Shown here: one piece after another, positions 13,241 through 20,790 of the stretch | How the letters are laid out: each line of letters begins with the position of its first letter | How positions within the stretch are numbered: position 1 is the first letter of the stretch | Source of the DNA: a virus | Virus record (IMG/VR): IMGVR_UViG_3300009507_000004 | Span: 1 to 33,466 of that record | DNA length: 33,466 bases | Direction: 5' to 3' (one strand) | Translations under genes and position numbers: made by a program | The notes under the pieces: model-generated | What the model was told of the DNA's origin: nothing | The model's database searches: none | The model's input: the letters and a program-made list of their open reading frames with translations, nothing else

Positions 13241-13419
13241 AATATTGATTTTTTAAATTCTTCAACTGCTTCTTTTAAATACTGATTCTTGGCTTCAACT
13301 TGCCATTGGTTTAGTTCTTCTGAATCAAATTCCTGTTTGTGTTCTACCAAGTTGGTAGCGCATACGTAAACCGTGTACAGTTTAGCGTATTCTTCTGATG
13401 TTAGTGTGATGTTTGACAT
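13237..13419 (-). CDS. Small acidic hypothetical protein, first gene of a unit
   Basis: 60 residues starting MSNITLTSEEYAKLYTVYV. Acidic and helical. The ATG is 24 bases below the -7 promoter box at 13443-13450, so it leads the four-gene unit 13419-12496. No recognised family. Confidence 0.65.
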   Translation of the reverse strand: MSNITLTSEEYAKLYTVYVCATNLVEHKQEFDSEELNQWQVEAKNQYLKEAVEEFKKSIL

Positions 13420-13442
13420 AATATTTGTTTTTGATTATGATA

Positions 13443-13450
13443 CAAATCTA
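13443..13450 (-). promoter_or_regulatory. Bacteroidota-type promoter (-7 box)
   Basis: TAGATTTG on the minus strand fits TAnnTTTG, 24-31 bases upstream of the 13419 start. The -33 region is T-rich (GTTTTTCGG) without a clean TTG. It lies just after the NinG terminator. Confidence 0.55.
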
Positions 13451-13493
13451 TAACAAAAAAATGATACCGAAAAACTTTTTTTTAAAAAAGCAC

Positions 13494-13522
13494 AAAAAAA
13501 GAGGTTACATTTCTGCAACCTC
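13494..13522 (-). terminator. Strong rho-independent terminator after ninG
   Basis: Minus strand GAGGTTGCA pairs with TGTAACCTC (one G-U) around a GAAA tetraloop, followed by TTTTTTTG. It is the best-formed terminator in the window and lies 31 bp after the NinG stop. Confidence 0.92.
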
Positions 13523-13553
13523 CTTAAACTAAAACAATTATGAAAAACTAAAA

Positions 13554-13943
13554 CTAAAACTCTTTTGATAAATCTTTGTACTTTTGTGTCATTTCTTCTA
13601 AATCTTTAGTTGTAAACTTTACAATCTCTCTCGCTTTTTCAGCAAGCATTTCAGAAGTTCCCTCTCCTTTGTTACTGTCTAGCCATTTGCTAAACTTGTA
13701 TTGTTCGCCCCACCTAAACACGTTACAACACGAGCATTGAACTTGTACATTTGTTTCGTCCCACCTTGTCGAATAATGTTTACGACTTTGAAAGTGTCCC
13801 GCCTGTAATCTTTTCCAATGGTCTTGCTTTCCACAAGTAACACATTCAGCAATTTCATTCTTTGCGTATCTTCTTCTTATGTATTCTGAAAAAGCAGCAT
13901 CAAGTTTCTTGACAACTTGCGAACGTGTTTTTTTCTTTGCCAT
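13554..13943 (-). CDS. ninG: NinG/Rap-like recombination protein (HNH-type)
   Basis: 129 residues from MAKKKTRSQVVKKLD. The pattern CVTCGK ... AGHFQSRKHYSTRWDETN ... QCSCCNVFRWG is the cysteine-histidine core of lambda NinG/Rap, a structure-specific endonuclease that processes recombination intermediates (D-loops, Holliday junctions). A longer frame to 13997 exists but would start in the upstream terminator-side sequence. The ATG at 13943 is only 8 bases below a TATATTTG promoter box, giving an almost leaderless message. It is a single-gene unit bounded by this promoter and a strong terminator. Confidence 0.88.
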   Translation of the reverse strand: MAKKKTRSQVVKKLDAAFSEYIRRRYAKNEIAECVTCGKQDHWKRLQAGHFQSRKHYSTRWDETNVQVQCSCCNVFRWGEQYKFSKWLDSNKGEGTSEMLAEKAREIVKFTTKDLEEMTQKYKDLSKEF

Positions 13944-13950
13944 TGTATTA

Positions 13951-13982
13951 CAAATATAAACAGAATGTTTCTTCTTTAACAA
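13951..13982 (-). promoter_or_regulatory. Promoter for ninG, near-leaderless
   Basis: Minus strand: TTG (13980-13982), 21 bp, TATATTTG (13951-13958). The -7 box ends 7 bases before the ninG ATG, so transcription should begin within a few bases of the start codon. Confidence 0.7.
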
Positions 13983-14000
13983 TATAGTTTTTAACAATTG

Positions 14001-14390
14001 TTACTTTGTAACTCCTTGTTTCTTCTCCCAAGTACGCATTCCACCTAACCCCAACATACCAAATAGCATTGTGTATAACTCATCCATCTGTAATGCAGGC
14101 AAATCACTCCATTCAGGGTGTGCGAAGATAATAAGGTCTCGTAGTATGAAATTATATAGTAAGGCAATACCTATAACCCAACCTATAAAAGGTCTCCAAC
14201 CTGCCACAAATACCGTTCTATGACCTGCCTCAACCTCGTTTATCTTTGTCTGTAATGCAACCAACCTTTCAGCAGTTTCGAGTTGCTTGTTAGGGTCAAG
14301 TTCTTTCCCTTTGATAGCTTCACGAATGTCTTTCGCTAAATCTCCAATTCCTTTTGTGCCTGTTCCTAAAAGTTTACTAATCCAACTCAT
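14001..14390 (-). CDS. Holin, 3TM gene-transfer-type family
   Basis: 129 residues from MSWISKLLGTGTKGIGDLAK. An amphipathic cytoplasmic head of about 60 residues precedes HRTVFVAGWRPFIGWVIGIA, a membrane segment, then a loop rich in acidic residues (AHPEWSDLPALQMDEL) and a second hydrophobic segment (MLFGMLGLGGMRTWEK). The GWRPFIGW motif is typical of the '3TM holin' family used for cell lysis or gene-transfer release. The ATG at 14388-14390 overlaps the TGA of the preceding gene, which settles the start over an open upstream extension to 14450. It is the last gene of the lysis block. Confidence 0.85.
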   Translation of the reverse strand: MSWISKLLGTGTKGIGDLAKDIREAIKGKELDPNKQLETAERLVALQTKINEVEAGHRTVFVAGWRPFIGWVIGIALLYNFILRDLIIFAHPEWSDLPALQMDELYTMLFGMLGLGGMRTWEKKQGVTK

Positions 14391-14656
14391 CTTAATAATA
14401 GTATAAAATATGCAATCATTACGTTTAAATTCACAAGAACTAAATTCCATTGTTTCGCTACGAATACTTGAGGCAATGATAATAAACCTGCAAATATATA
14501 AAACACCACACCTTGTGTTTGTGGAAGCAAATGAGGAGCAGTAATAAAGAAACCTGTCCCCATATATCCTAATCTATTGGCAATTCTTTCTAAAGGCGTT
14601 AAACGTCTTTCCTTGACTAAACTCCTTAATATTGTACTTTTGAATTTATTTACCAT
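14387..14656 (-). CDS. Small membrane protein of the lysis block
   Basis: 89 residues. A basic N-terminus (MVNKFKSTILRSLVKERRLT), then two hydrophobic stretches (about 30-60 and 70-88) ending in LLLR. Overlaps the M15 peptidase gene by 7 bases and the holin by an ATGA. It could be a second holin, an antiholin or a spanin-like partner; no lipobox or periplasmic domain is visible, so a spanin is less likely. Confidence 0.75.
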   Translation of the reverse strand: MVNKFKSTILRSLVKERRLTPLERIANRLGYMGTGFFITAPHLLPQTQGVVFYIFAGLLSLPQVFVAKQWNLVLVNLNVMIAYFILLLR

Positions 14657-15021
14657 CGTGCTTTATGCCCTCTAATATCGTAGTGTGTGAATGTATTGTA
14701 TGCTTTTAATCCTCCTTGTGTCATCTTGCCCTCTGAAATAAGGTACTTAATTATATTAGCAACTTGTTCAGGCGTTTTAGATTCAACAACGATGTCTGCT
14801 GCTTTAGCAAGTAAGTGTTGGCTATTTTTAGAACCTTTGATATTACGATTATGCTCTAGGCTTCTGTATGCCGAATTTATTGAAATAGGCACTCCTAAAT
14901 AGTCTCTCAAGACTTGTAAATTGTCTGCCAAGTCAAGAACGTTAGGCAATAATGCAGTAGGCAATTCGCTTCCGTCTTTGCAATCAAACTCTGATAAACT
15001 AAAGTTCTCTGTTATTCTCAT
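14650..15021 (-). CDS. M15-family peptidase endolysin
   Basis: 123 residues. Fits the Peptidase_M15 (D-Ala-D-Ala carboxypeptidase-like) fold: INSAYRSLEHN, SQHLLAKAADI and THYDIRG, giving the zinc ligands H69, D76 and H113. It would cut peptidoglycan cross-links. No signal peptide, so release depends on the neighbouring holin. Start overlaps the stop of the 50-residue membrane protein (ATGA, 15018-15021). The size matches single-domain phage endolysins. Confidence 0.92.
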   Translation of the reverse strand: MRITENFSLSEFDCKDGSELPTALLPNVLDLADNLQVLRDYLGVPISINSAYRSLEHNRNIKGSKNSQHLLAKAADIVVESKTPEQVANIIKYLISEGKMTQGGLKAYNTFTHYDIRGHKARW

Positions 15022-15170
15022 TTATTTTTTTTATTCATTATGTACCACTTTTGAATAGTGTACCCAATAGTGACAAGCATCAATGTAATCTTTAGAACTA
15101 CGTCTAAATTACTTAACGATATTCCAAATGTGCCAATACTCAATGCGTACACTTTCAAATCTTGTGTCAT
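15018..15170 (-). CDS. 50-residue membrane protein before endolysin
   Basis: Starts MTQDLKVYALSIGTFGISLS and ends WYIMNKKNK. One hydrophobic span (about 8-38) then a basic tail, like small phage holins or holin regulators. The stop TGA overlaps the endolysin ATG, strong support for a real, coupled gene. It begins one base before the stop of its upstream neighbour's region (15172). I recall similar proteins at this place in Flavobacteriia phages. Confidence 0.8.
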   Translation of the reverse strand: MTQDLKVYALSIGTFGISLSNLDVVLKITLMLVTIGYTIQKWYIMNKKNK

Positions 15171-15171
15171 T

Positions 15172-15525
15172 TTATGAAATCTTTAATGCTTGATAATTTA
15201 ACCCCATAAAAGCGTGGATTCCTTCGCTATCTATATCAACAGAATAAGTTGCCCAACCATAAGGGTGGGAATAGTTTCCGTCTTCATCAACTTCTAAATC
15301 CTTCCACAGAACATCTACAAGGTAATCAGTACCATATACTGCTTCTGTTACTACTTCTCCTTCTTCGTTGATTATAGCTTCTGAAATAACTTCTAAACCT
15401 AACTCCACAATTGTATGGGAGTGTGTTGGATAGTTGTTTCCTTCTTCGTCTTGTGCTACTCCTAAACCTTCGATTTTATCGAGTGCTTGTTCTTTGCTAT
15501 TGAATGCGTATTTACCTATTTTCAT
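15172..15525 (-). CDS. Conserved hypothetical protein after the fibre gene
   Basis: 117 residues starting MKIGKYAFNSKEQALDKIEG. Acidic and beta-rich, with repeated EVxxEAxx stretches and aromatic residues (HPYGWATYSV). Such proteins commonly sit beside fibre genes in Flavobacteriia phages, possibly fibre assembly or capsid-associated; this is from memory. Three bp separate it from the fibre gene stop. Confidence 0.75.
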   Translation of the reverse strand: MKIGKYAFNSKEQALDKIEGLGVAQDEEGNNYPTHSHTIVELGLEVISEAIINEEGEVVTEAVYGTDYLVDVLWKDLEVDEDGNYSHPYGWATYSVDIDSEGIHAFMGLNYQALKIS

Positions 15526-15528
15526 ATC

Positions 15529-17154
15529 TTATAATGTTGTTAATTTTACCATTTCTGCATCGCTCAAATATTCATCGTAAACCCTAAATTGTTTAGTCCT
15601 TCCTTTAAATTTATTAGAAGTGTTGTCGGCAGCCGAAAGGGAAATTCTATTTAATATATTCGGTGAAAAATCCCCTATATTTGTTACATCTACCACTTCT
15701 GTACCATTGTGATAAACAACAAGACTTCCACTAATCCATTTTATAGCAATTTTAGCATTATCTTTTGTGCTTGATACATTGAAAAATGCTTGGTTACCTA
15801 CTCCTCCTGCAAAATAATCAATTCTAAATTGAGTGTCTGACATTGTCCTAATTGACATTCTATTACTGAATGTAGTTGTAGAACTGTTTAAACTTACTTT
15901 TAAATTTTGTTCAGAAAAACTACCTTCAAACATAAAAGTACCTTCTTGTGAATTTACTACATTTGATAAATCCCCTGTACTTCCTCCGACATCTTGTGAA
16001 CGTGTTGAAGCTGCTCCGTATGTAGGTATGTATGAAGTTGCGTAGGCTTGTTGTTCTAATTGTCCGCCAAATATTATATTTTTTTCTGTTCCGTCAAAAG
16101 TAGAGGCAGGATTGTTGTCTCCTTTTGCTAATTGGACTCTAAATGTAGCGCTACTTGTTGAATTGACAGAGTCTATAATCAAAGACAGTCTATACCAACC
16201 ATTTCCATAGTCCTCTATTTTAGCCTTGTCAGGACTACCTGCACTACCTAAAGTTCCATTAGAAACATTGTAGTAGGCTTGTAAGGTCGAAGCAGTAGCA
16301 CCTGTTGAAAGTAGTCTAATATAATCAATATTATCTTTCTTCACAAATACAGAACCTGTATAAGTCTGACCCGATGTAGCAGCAAAAAAATACGCGATTC
16401 TTGGAGAAGTGCTTGTAGCAGAAAAAGGTGCTTTTAAGTACGAGCCATTTAAACTCCCTGTTGGAGAAATTTCAACATTTGATTCAATAGTAGGATTGTT
16501 TTCCTTTGTCCAAGACGATTGTGTAAAATCTTCACTATACCCTATCAAATTAGTAGATGAAGGCTCTAACAATAAACTCGGACAACCTCCACCTGTGTAG
16601 TCTAATCTTGGAACGTTTGTGTTTACGTCTGTTATTTCTCTTACCGATACGTTATCCACAGAACTATCATAAGCAGTCCCACCTGTTTTTCTACCTATAA
16701 CAAGAGTAGAATCATTTGCTACACTTACAAAAGTATAAGAACCACTTATTGTTGCGAATCCAAAATTTTCATTACTTGCCCCGTCTTGAAACTTCAATCC
16801 CAATCCACTGCTTATTGTAACATCTATCGTTATTTCGTAAGCCTTGCCAACTGTGAAAACATTATTTTGTCTAATATTCGTAAAAACAGAACCGTCTCCG
16901 ACTATGTGAGCTTCCCCACCACTAATTGTTGCCCCATCTATTTTAGTCCAATCACTATCAGTATCAAAATCCCCATTAGTAACTTCCTCACTGCCTAAAC
17001 CAAGACCTGTATTGATAAATCCGTTTTCATCTACTCTTGAACCTGCTGAACTCCTTGCGAAAGAAGAAAAGTCAGCATCTGCTGAATTAGGAATAACCCC
17101 GTATGCTTTTCCTGCTTGTACTCCACTTGGTGCGTATAAATATTTTAATCCCAT
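15529..17154 (-). CDS. Tail fibre / lectin-like receptor-binding protein
   Basis: 541 residues from MGLKYLYAPSGVQAGKAYGV. The start YAPSG...K(A)YGVIPNS...DADFSSFARSS...SRVDENG is the conserved head of a marine and gut phage fibre family. Two beta-sandwich, carbohydrate-binding-like domains follow (about 60-150 and 215-370, the latter beginning NVPRLDYTGGGCPSLLLEPS), then a LamG-like domain to the end. It probably binds host surface polysaccharide. A nine-codon upstream extension to 17181 is possible, but the ATG at 17154 has the usual leader. Located after the second connector, far from the other tail genes. Confidence 0.8.
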   Translation of the reverse strand: MGLKYLYAPSGVQAGKAYGVIPNSADADFSSFARSSAGSRVDENGFINTGLGLGSEEVTNGDFDTDSDWTKIDGATISGGEAHIVGDGSVFTNIRQNNVFTVGKAYEITIDVTISSGLGLKFQDGASNENFGFATISGSYTFVSVANDSTLVIGRKTGGTAYDSSVDNVSVREITDVNTNVPRLDYTGGGCPSLLLEPSSTNLIGYSEDFTQSSWTKENNPTIESNVEISPTGSLNGSYLKAPFSATSTSPRIAYFFAATSGQTYTGSVFVKKDNIDYIRLLSTGATASTLQAYYNVSNGTLGSAGSPDKAKIEDYGNGWYRLSLIIDSVNSTSSATFRVQLAKGDNNPASTFDGTEKNIIFGGQLEQQAYATSYIPTYGAASTRSQDVGGSTGDLSNVVNSQEGTFMFEGSFSEQNLKVSLNSSTTTFSNRMSIRTMSDTQFRIDYFAGGVGNQAFFNVSSTKDNAKIAIKWISGSLVVYHNGTEVVDVTNIGDFSPNILNRISLSAADNTSNKFKGRTKQFRVYDEYLSDAEMVKLTTL

Positions 17155-17165
17155 AGTTTTATTTT

Positions 17166-17339
17166 TTATATTTCGATACAAGTCAAAGATTCAGTAGTAC
17201 CACCGTCAGCTTCAACTCTTTCTTTAAAGTTTTTTACAATTATCTTGTCAGCGTATTTATTACCCCACCCTGTTAGTGTTGCACCTTGACCCCACCAAGA
17301 ACTAAAGTTTATTATTCCCCAATCTATTGAATTTGCCAT
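17166..17339 (-). CDS. Small hypothetical protein before fibre gene
   Basis: 57 residues starting MANSIDWGIINFSSWWGQGA, rich in tryptophan and glycine, and ending CIEI. The stop lies inside the leader of the fibre gene (overlap with its long start). The tryptophan/glycine pattern recalls small fibre-associated structural proteins. Function unknown. Confidence 0.7.
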   Translation of the reverse strand: MANSIDWGIINFSSWWGQGATLTGWGNKYADKIIVKNFKERVEADGGTTESLTCIEI

Positions 17340-17418
17340 TTTCTACTTTTTTTAAAAACAATTTTAGACGCTCAACGTTTTTTTGTTTTTGTTTGTATTT
17401 TCCTCTTTTTTTACTCAT
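17302..17418 (-). CDS. 38-residue basic mini-protein
   Basis: Starts MSKKRGKYKQKQKNVERLKL, extremely lysine-rich. The ATG overlaps the TGA of the connector gene (ATGA, 17415-17418). It overlaps the next gene by 38 bases in another frame. A nucleic-acid-binding or virion-internal role is conceivable; no family. Confidence 0.55.
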   Translation of the reverse strand: MSKKRGKYKQKQKNVERLKLFLKKVENGKFNRLGNNKL

Positions 17419-17927
17419 AAAACCCAACCTCCAAAATTACCGTCGCCACTAGGAGAAACATCTTCGTCTGAATTGCTTAAATATTCGGGAAACAAAGTTG
17501 TATTATTACAAACGTAATCAATGAATCTACGTGTATAATTCTGTGCTGTTGTTCTTGCTTTTTCGATTAAGAAATCAACTTCATCTTTTACTACTGTTTC
17601 GCTTGTTTCAGAAGTATGTTTGTAAACCCCTCCGTTTGCTATCGTGTAAGCTGCGAAAGGATAGTATTCAACAAGTCCCCAATGGATAAGCATAGGCTTA
17701 ACGTACTTAATCAATAGATTTTTATAGTTAGCGTTTGCAGGGTCATCAATAGTGCCGCCCGAAATCTTTGTTTGAATAGCAACAAGTAAGTCAGTACCTA
17801 GATATTGCTGAATGTGTATGTCCTGCGCAATTCTTAAATATTGAATAAACTTATCAACGTCCACATTCCCGTCGATAGTGCTGTTCCTTTTTATGTCTGT
17901 TGTGGTAATTAGTAATACTTCAGCCAT
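17415..17927 (-). CDS. Head-tail connector-like protein
   Basis: 170 residues starting MAEVLLITTTDIKRNSTIDG. The pattern DVDKFIQYLRIAQDIHIQQY and LKPMLIHWGLVEYYPF matches the Bacteroidota phage connector family that follows the portal (I recall it as DUF6712). Such proteins form the adaptor ring below the portal. Its ATG overlaps the stop of the portal gene, so the two are translationally coupled. Confidence 0.8.
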   Translation of the reverse strand: MAEVLLITTTDIKRNSTIDGNVDVDKFIQYLRIAQDIHIQQYLGTDLLVAIQTKISGGTIDDPANANYKNLLIKYVKPMLIHWGLVEYYPFAAYTIANGGVYKHTSETSETVVKDEVDFLIEKARTTAQNYTRRFIDYVCNNTTLFPEYLSNSDEDVSPSGDGNFGGWVL

Positions 17928-19723
17928 TATTTGAATCTTTTATTAGTTGGTAAAAAACCATTGTAAGGCATATCTTTCGGCTTCATTGCAACCTCTTTCG
18001 GGTTTCTAACTCTGTAACCTTCTTTCTCTGCCTTGTTCGTTGATACAGTTGGCGCGTTTGGATTCTTTACGTCAATGCTTTGTTTGCTTCTGTAAGTCTT
18101 GCGTAGCCATTTGTGATGACAATCTCCTCCGCCTTTGTACTTAAAAATGTCGTAAGTGTTCGCACCCTTTGCCCCCCACCCTGCATTTACAACTCTTTGG
18201 CTCATTTGTACAATATCCTCTTTTCTATAAATCTTATCAGCAGCTACCATTTTCTTGCAAAAATCCCTACTGTTTTCGCTTACTCTATTTGGTGTGTAAG
18301 AATAACGAACTTTGTATTGTACGTCGTCAATCTTTTTATCTTGGCTACTCTTTGCGTTTGGTCTAGCTGTTCCTGTGCTTACAAAGTTATATATTTTAGA
18401 AAGCAACGATTTTTTAGGATTGTTTAATGCGTTTATTTCTGCATCTAGTTGTTCTTCTATTTCGTAATCAACCTCCATTTCGTCAATCAATTCCCACTCG
18501 TCTAAATTCTCTTTTTCTCCTAAATCGTCAAGAGCATCGTCTTTCAGTTGTATGTCGTCGTGAGAACACATTTTAACGCCTGTTTCTTCCTCTTTTGTTT
18601 CTTCATCGACTACATTGTCCAAGTCTGTAAATTCAAGCGGCTGAATAGTCTTAAAATAAGTATTTAAAGATATTCCGTTTACTGCTAGAATCTCATCAAT
18701 AACATCAAGTAATTCATCTTGAAATGTTCTAATCACTAAATTGTCATATAACAAAGAAGCTGTTTTGATTTCGTCAGCGTTGTTTCCTAGTCCGTTCCCT
18801 CCTGTTCTTATTCCCAACAACATCGGAGAAGTAACTTTATGCCCTACGATTAATTTTTCTTGGCATTCTTTTGAAAGGTATTCGTAGTGTTGAGGTGCAT
18901 CGTTTAAAGGTAAATCTTCGACTGTTGTAGCACCTTCTTTGTTGTTGTTAAATGCAACGATAACTTTTTCTCCTCTTGCGCCTGTCAATTTATTCATTAC
19001 ATCACGCTTAATCTCTCTGCGTTGTTCTTCGTCGGGAACTCCGTTGTTAAAGTTGATTACTTTAGTACCACTAAACCCGTTTAAAGTGTCGTTAATTAAG
19101 TAGTCAGCAATTTCTTCTTCTAGTACAGCGTAAGGTAAAGCACCCTGATAATCAACAGGTGGATAATAAGAATATCCTGCAACGTATGGTTTTACTACAT
19201 AGATTTCGTTTTCTTTTCCGTTTCCAAAACCAAAAGCAGGAATACGTAAAGGCTCATCAGAAGGCTTCGCATCAACCCAATTCGGGTGATAGTACCACGC
19301 TTCAATCTCTCCGTCATCATTGCATCTTTCTGCCCGCAAAGTATTCATAGGAAAATGTAGAGCCTTATTGACTTGCCCACCTTTGTAGTTGATTTGAAAA
19401 GCACCCATTCCCAAAAGTTTCCTGTCCATTATAACACCACGCAAACAGTCTTTTGAAAAGATAGTTTTCATTTGTGCATATTGTTCGGGTTTCTTGTTTG
19501 AATCCGTAGCGTCTAAACCCTTTCCGTAAATCATTCGAGCCATTGAGCTAATAATACCCCCGTTCGTTGTTGATTTCGTGCTTCTGTCGATTAGCCATTG
19601 AAAATGATTGTTATCTTCTCCGTACATTATCCAATCCTTGTTTTTTACTTCTTCAACTATTGGGGTCGTGTATTTTGAAAGAGCTACAACCTCAATCTGC
19701 GATTTGTTGTTTCTTCTACTCAT
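17927..19723 (-). CDS. Portal protein with C-terminal extension
   Basis: 598 residues. The core (about 30-380) has portal features: YGEDNNHFQWLIDRS near the start and VGHKVTSPMLLGIRTG then the stem-like FQDELLDVIDEIL around 300-350. It forms the 12-subunit DNA entry ring and docks the terminase. An acidic linker (380-440) leads to an extra domain (about 465-560) with DFCKKM and GGGDCHHKW, conserved cysteine/histidine positions that recur in Bacteroidota phage portals. The core is canonical, but the gene lies after, not before, the capsid genes. Confidence 0.85.
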   Translation of the reverse strand: MSRRNNKSQIEVVALSKYTTPIVEEVKNKDWIMYGEDNNHFQWLIDRSTKSTTNGGIISSMARMIYGKGLDATDSNKKPEQYAQMKTIFSKDCLRGVIMDRKLLGMGAFQINYKGGQVNKALHFPMNTLRAERCNDDGEIEAWYYHPNWVDAKPSDEPLRIPAFGFGNGKENEIYVVKPYVAGYSYYPPVDYQGALPYAVLEEEIADYLINDTLNGFSGTKVINFNNGVPDEEQRREIKRDVMNKLTGARGEKVIVAFNNNKEGATTVEDLPLNDAPQHYEYLSKECQEKLIVGHKVTSPMLLGIRTGGNGLGNNADEIKTASLLYDNLVIRTFQDELLDVIDEILAVNGISLNTYFKTIQPLEFTDLDNVVDEETKEEETGVKMCSHDDIQLKDDALDDLGEKENLDEWELIDEMEVDYEIEEQLDAEINALNNPKKSLLSKIYNFVSTGTARPNAKSSQDKKIDDVQYKVRYSYTPNRVSENSRDFCKKMVAADKIYRKEDIVQMSQRVVNAGWGAKGANTYDIFKYKGGGDCHHKWLRKTYRSKQSIDVKNPNAPTVSTNKAEKEGYRVRNPKEVAMKPKDMPYNGFLPTNKRFK

Positions 19724-20048
19724 TGTAAACTATGTATTCGTTTGTGCTTTCGTGTTGCGTATAAACGCCGTTATTAATGCTGTAATCTTTTACTACTTGG
19801 TCAGTACAAAAGATTCTGCCTTTGTAAACTATTTCAGAGCCATTTAAAGCGTTGAATGTGTAAAATCTATCCTGTACCAAAGCAAAAGAAATATCAGCCT
19901 TTAAATAATACCCGTCTTTTGTAAATGTTGCGGATATGGTTGTGCTAGTGTTTGCTTGTTCGTCTGTTAATACAATAGAATCAGCAGCGTAATCCCTTGG
20001 AATAAATTTCAATTCCTGTGCGTCCGTGCTTGTTGTTAGTATTATCAT
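19716..20048 (-). CDS. Connector-type structural protein
   Basis: 110 residues, beta-rich: MIILTTSTDAQELKFIPRDY. I recall the same protein between major tail and portal in Flavobacteriia phages, likely a neck or minor head protein. The leader is GTTTTAAAATAAAAGAAAATG, of the late type, after a terminator-like hairpin and a candidate promoter. Overlaps the portal start by 8 bases. Confidence 0.75.
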   Translation of the reverse strand: MIILTTSTDAQELKFIPRDYAADSIVLTDEQANTSTTISATFTKDGYYLKADISFALVQDRFYTFNALNGSEIVYKGRIFCTDQVVKDYSINNGVYTQHESTNEYIVYNE

Positions 20049-20059
20049 TTTCTTTTATT

Positions 20060-20092
20060 TTAAAACAATATTAGTGCGTGTTTGTTTTTTGT
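20060..20092 (-). promoter_or_regulatory. Candidate promoter for portal unit
   Basis: Minus strand: TTG within GTTTTGAAAC near 20090, about 21 bp, then TAATATTG near 20062-20069, one mismatch to TAnnTTTG. It lies between the major-tail terminator and the 20048 gene. Weaker than the promoters at 12458 and 30929. Confidence 0.4.
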
Positions 20093-20117
20093 TTCAAAAC
20101 TTTAATTTTAAGACAAG

Positions 20118-20150
20118 AAAAAAGGTATAAACAATTAAGCCTATACCTTT
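20118..20150 (-). terminator. Terminator after major tail protein
   Basis: Minus strand AAAGGTATA pairs with TATACCTTT around a 12-base loop and runs on into TTTTTTC. It lies 27 bp after the stop of the 20177 gene. Confidence 0.8.
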
Positions 20151-20176
20151 CTCTTTTTAATGCGTTAAAACGCTTC

Positions 20177-20710
20177 TTAGTTCGCTTGAACGTCGAATCC
20201 TGTTGCTGCACCCGCAGAGATTATAGAAGAATCCACGAAATACGCTAGATTGTCCTCTTTAGAAGCCAATGTCAAAGTGTACCCGTTAAATTCATTCATA
20301 TCTGCACCGCTTGCAGTGTTTACTGTTACATCTACTCCGTTTTTGATTCCGAAGATTCTAAAACTTCCGTCATATCCTTCTGCAATGATTTGAGGGCGAC
20401 CTTTAGATAAAAGAACCATTTGCGCCTGTGTAGTTGCATCTTGCTTCTTCAATGTAATAGTTCCGCTTCCCTCAAAGATAGAAGTCCCTGCATTGATGTC
20501 TTTAGTGTTTGCTTCGTCAATGTCGTTCGTCCCTCTCAATTCGTATTTGAATACGTCATAAGCAGAACCCATTGCTGTAATTTCTTCGCCTGTAAATGTT
20601 GCATCTGCAAACATTCCTTTGGCGTAATTCGCTACATAAATAGCCTTGATTCCTCCAAGACTATTCAAGCAGTTTGAGTCGTTTCTTCCTGCTGTAATAT
20701 CACAAGCCAT
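20177..20710 (-). CDS. Major tail (tube) protein
   Basis: 177 residues starting MACDITAGRNDSNCLNSLGG. The start 'DITxGRxxxCxxxxGGIKAIYV' and a later GSGTITLKKQ ... MVLLSKGRPQIIAEG are typical of Bacteroidota phage major tail proteins. It should polymerise as hexameric rings around the tape measure. It is separated from both neighbours by terminator-like hairpins, which would give it its own expression level, as expected for an abundant protein. Confidence 0.75.
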   Translation of the reverse strand: MACDITAGRNDSNCLNSLGGIKAIYVANYAKGMFADATFTGEEITAMGSAYDVFKYELRGTNDIDEANTKDINAGTSIFEGSGTITLKKQDATTQAQMVLLSKGRPQIIAEGYDGSFRIFGIKNGVDVTVNTASGADMNEFNGYTLTLASKEDNLAYFVDSSIISAGAATGFDVQAN

Positions 20711-20736
20711 ATTTTTATATTTTAAAAGTTAGTTAT

Positions 20737-20766
20737 AAAAAAAAGGGATAGGCAAGAACCTACCCC
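20737..20766 (-). terminator. Terminator after major capsid protein
   Basis: Minus strand GGGGTAGG pairs with CCTATCCC (one G-U) around a 6-base loop, followed by TTTTTTTT. It lies 25 bp after the capsid stop and upstream of the major tail gene. Confidence 0.85.
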
Positions 20767-20790
20767 TCTTTCAATTTATTTAGTTGCTAA

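Noticed and set aside
16640-16670. Single perfect TTATCCACA DnaA box in the fibre gene, and a near match at about 487-496
   Set aside because: Isolated within coding sequence and not clustered, so not an origin.
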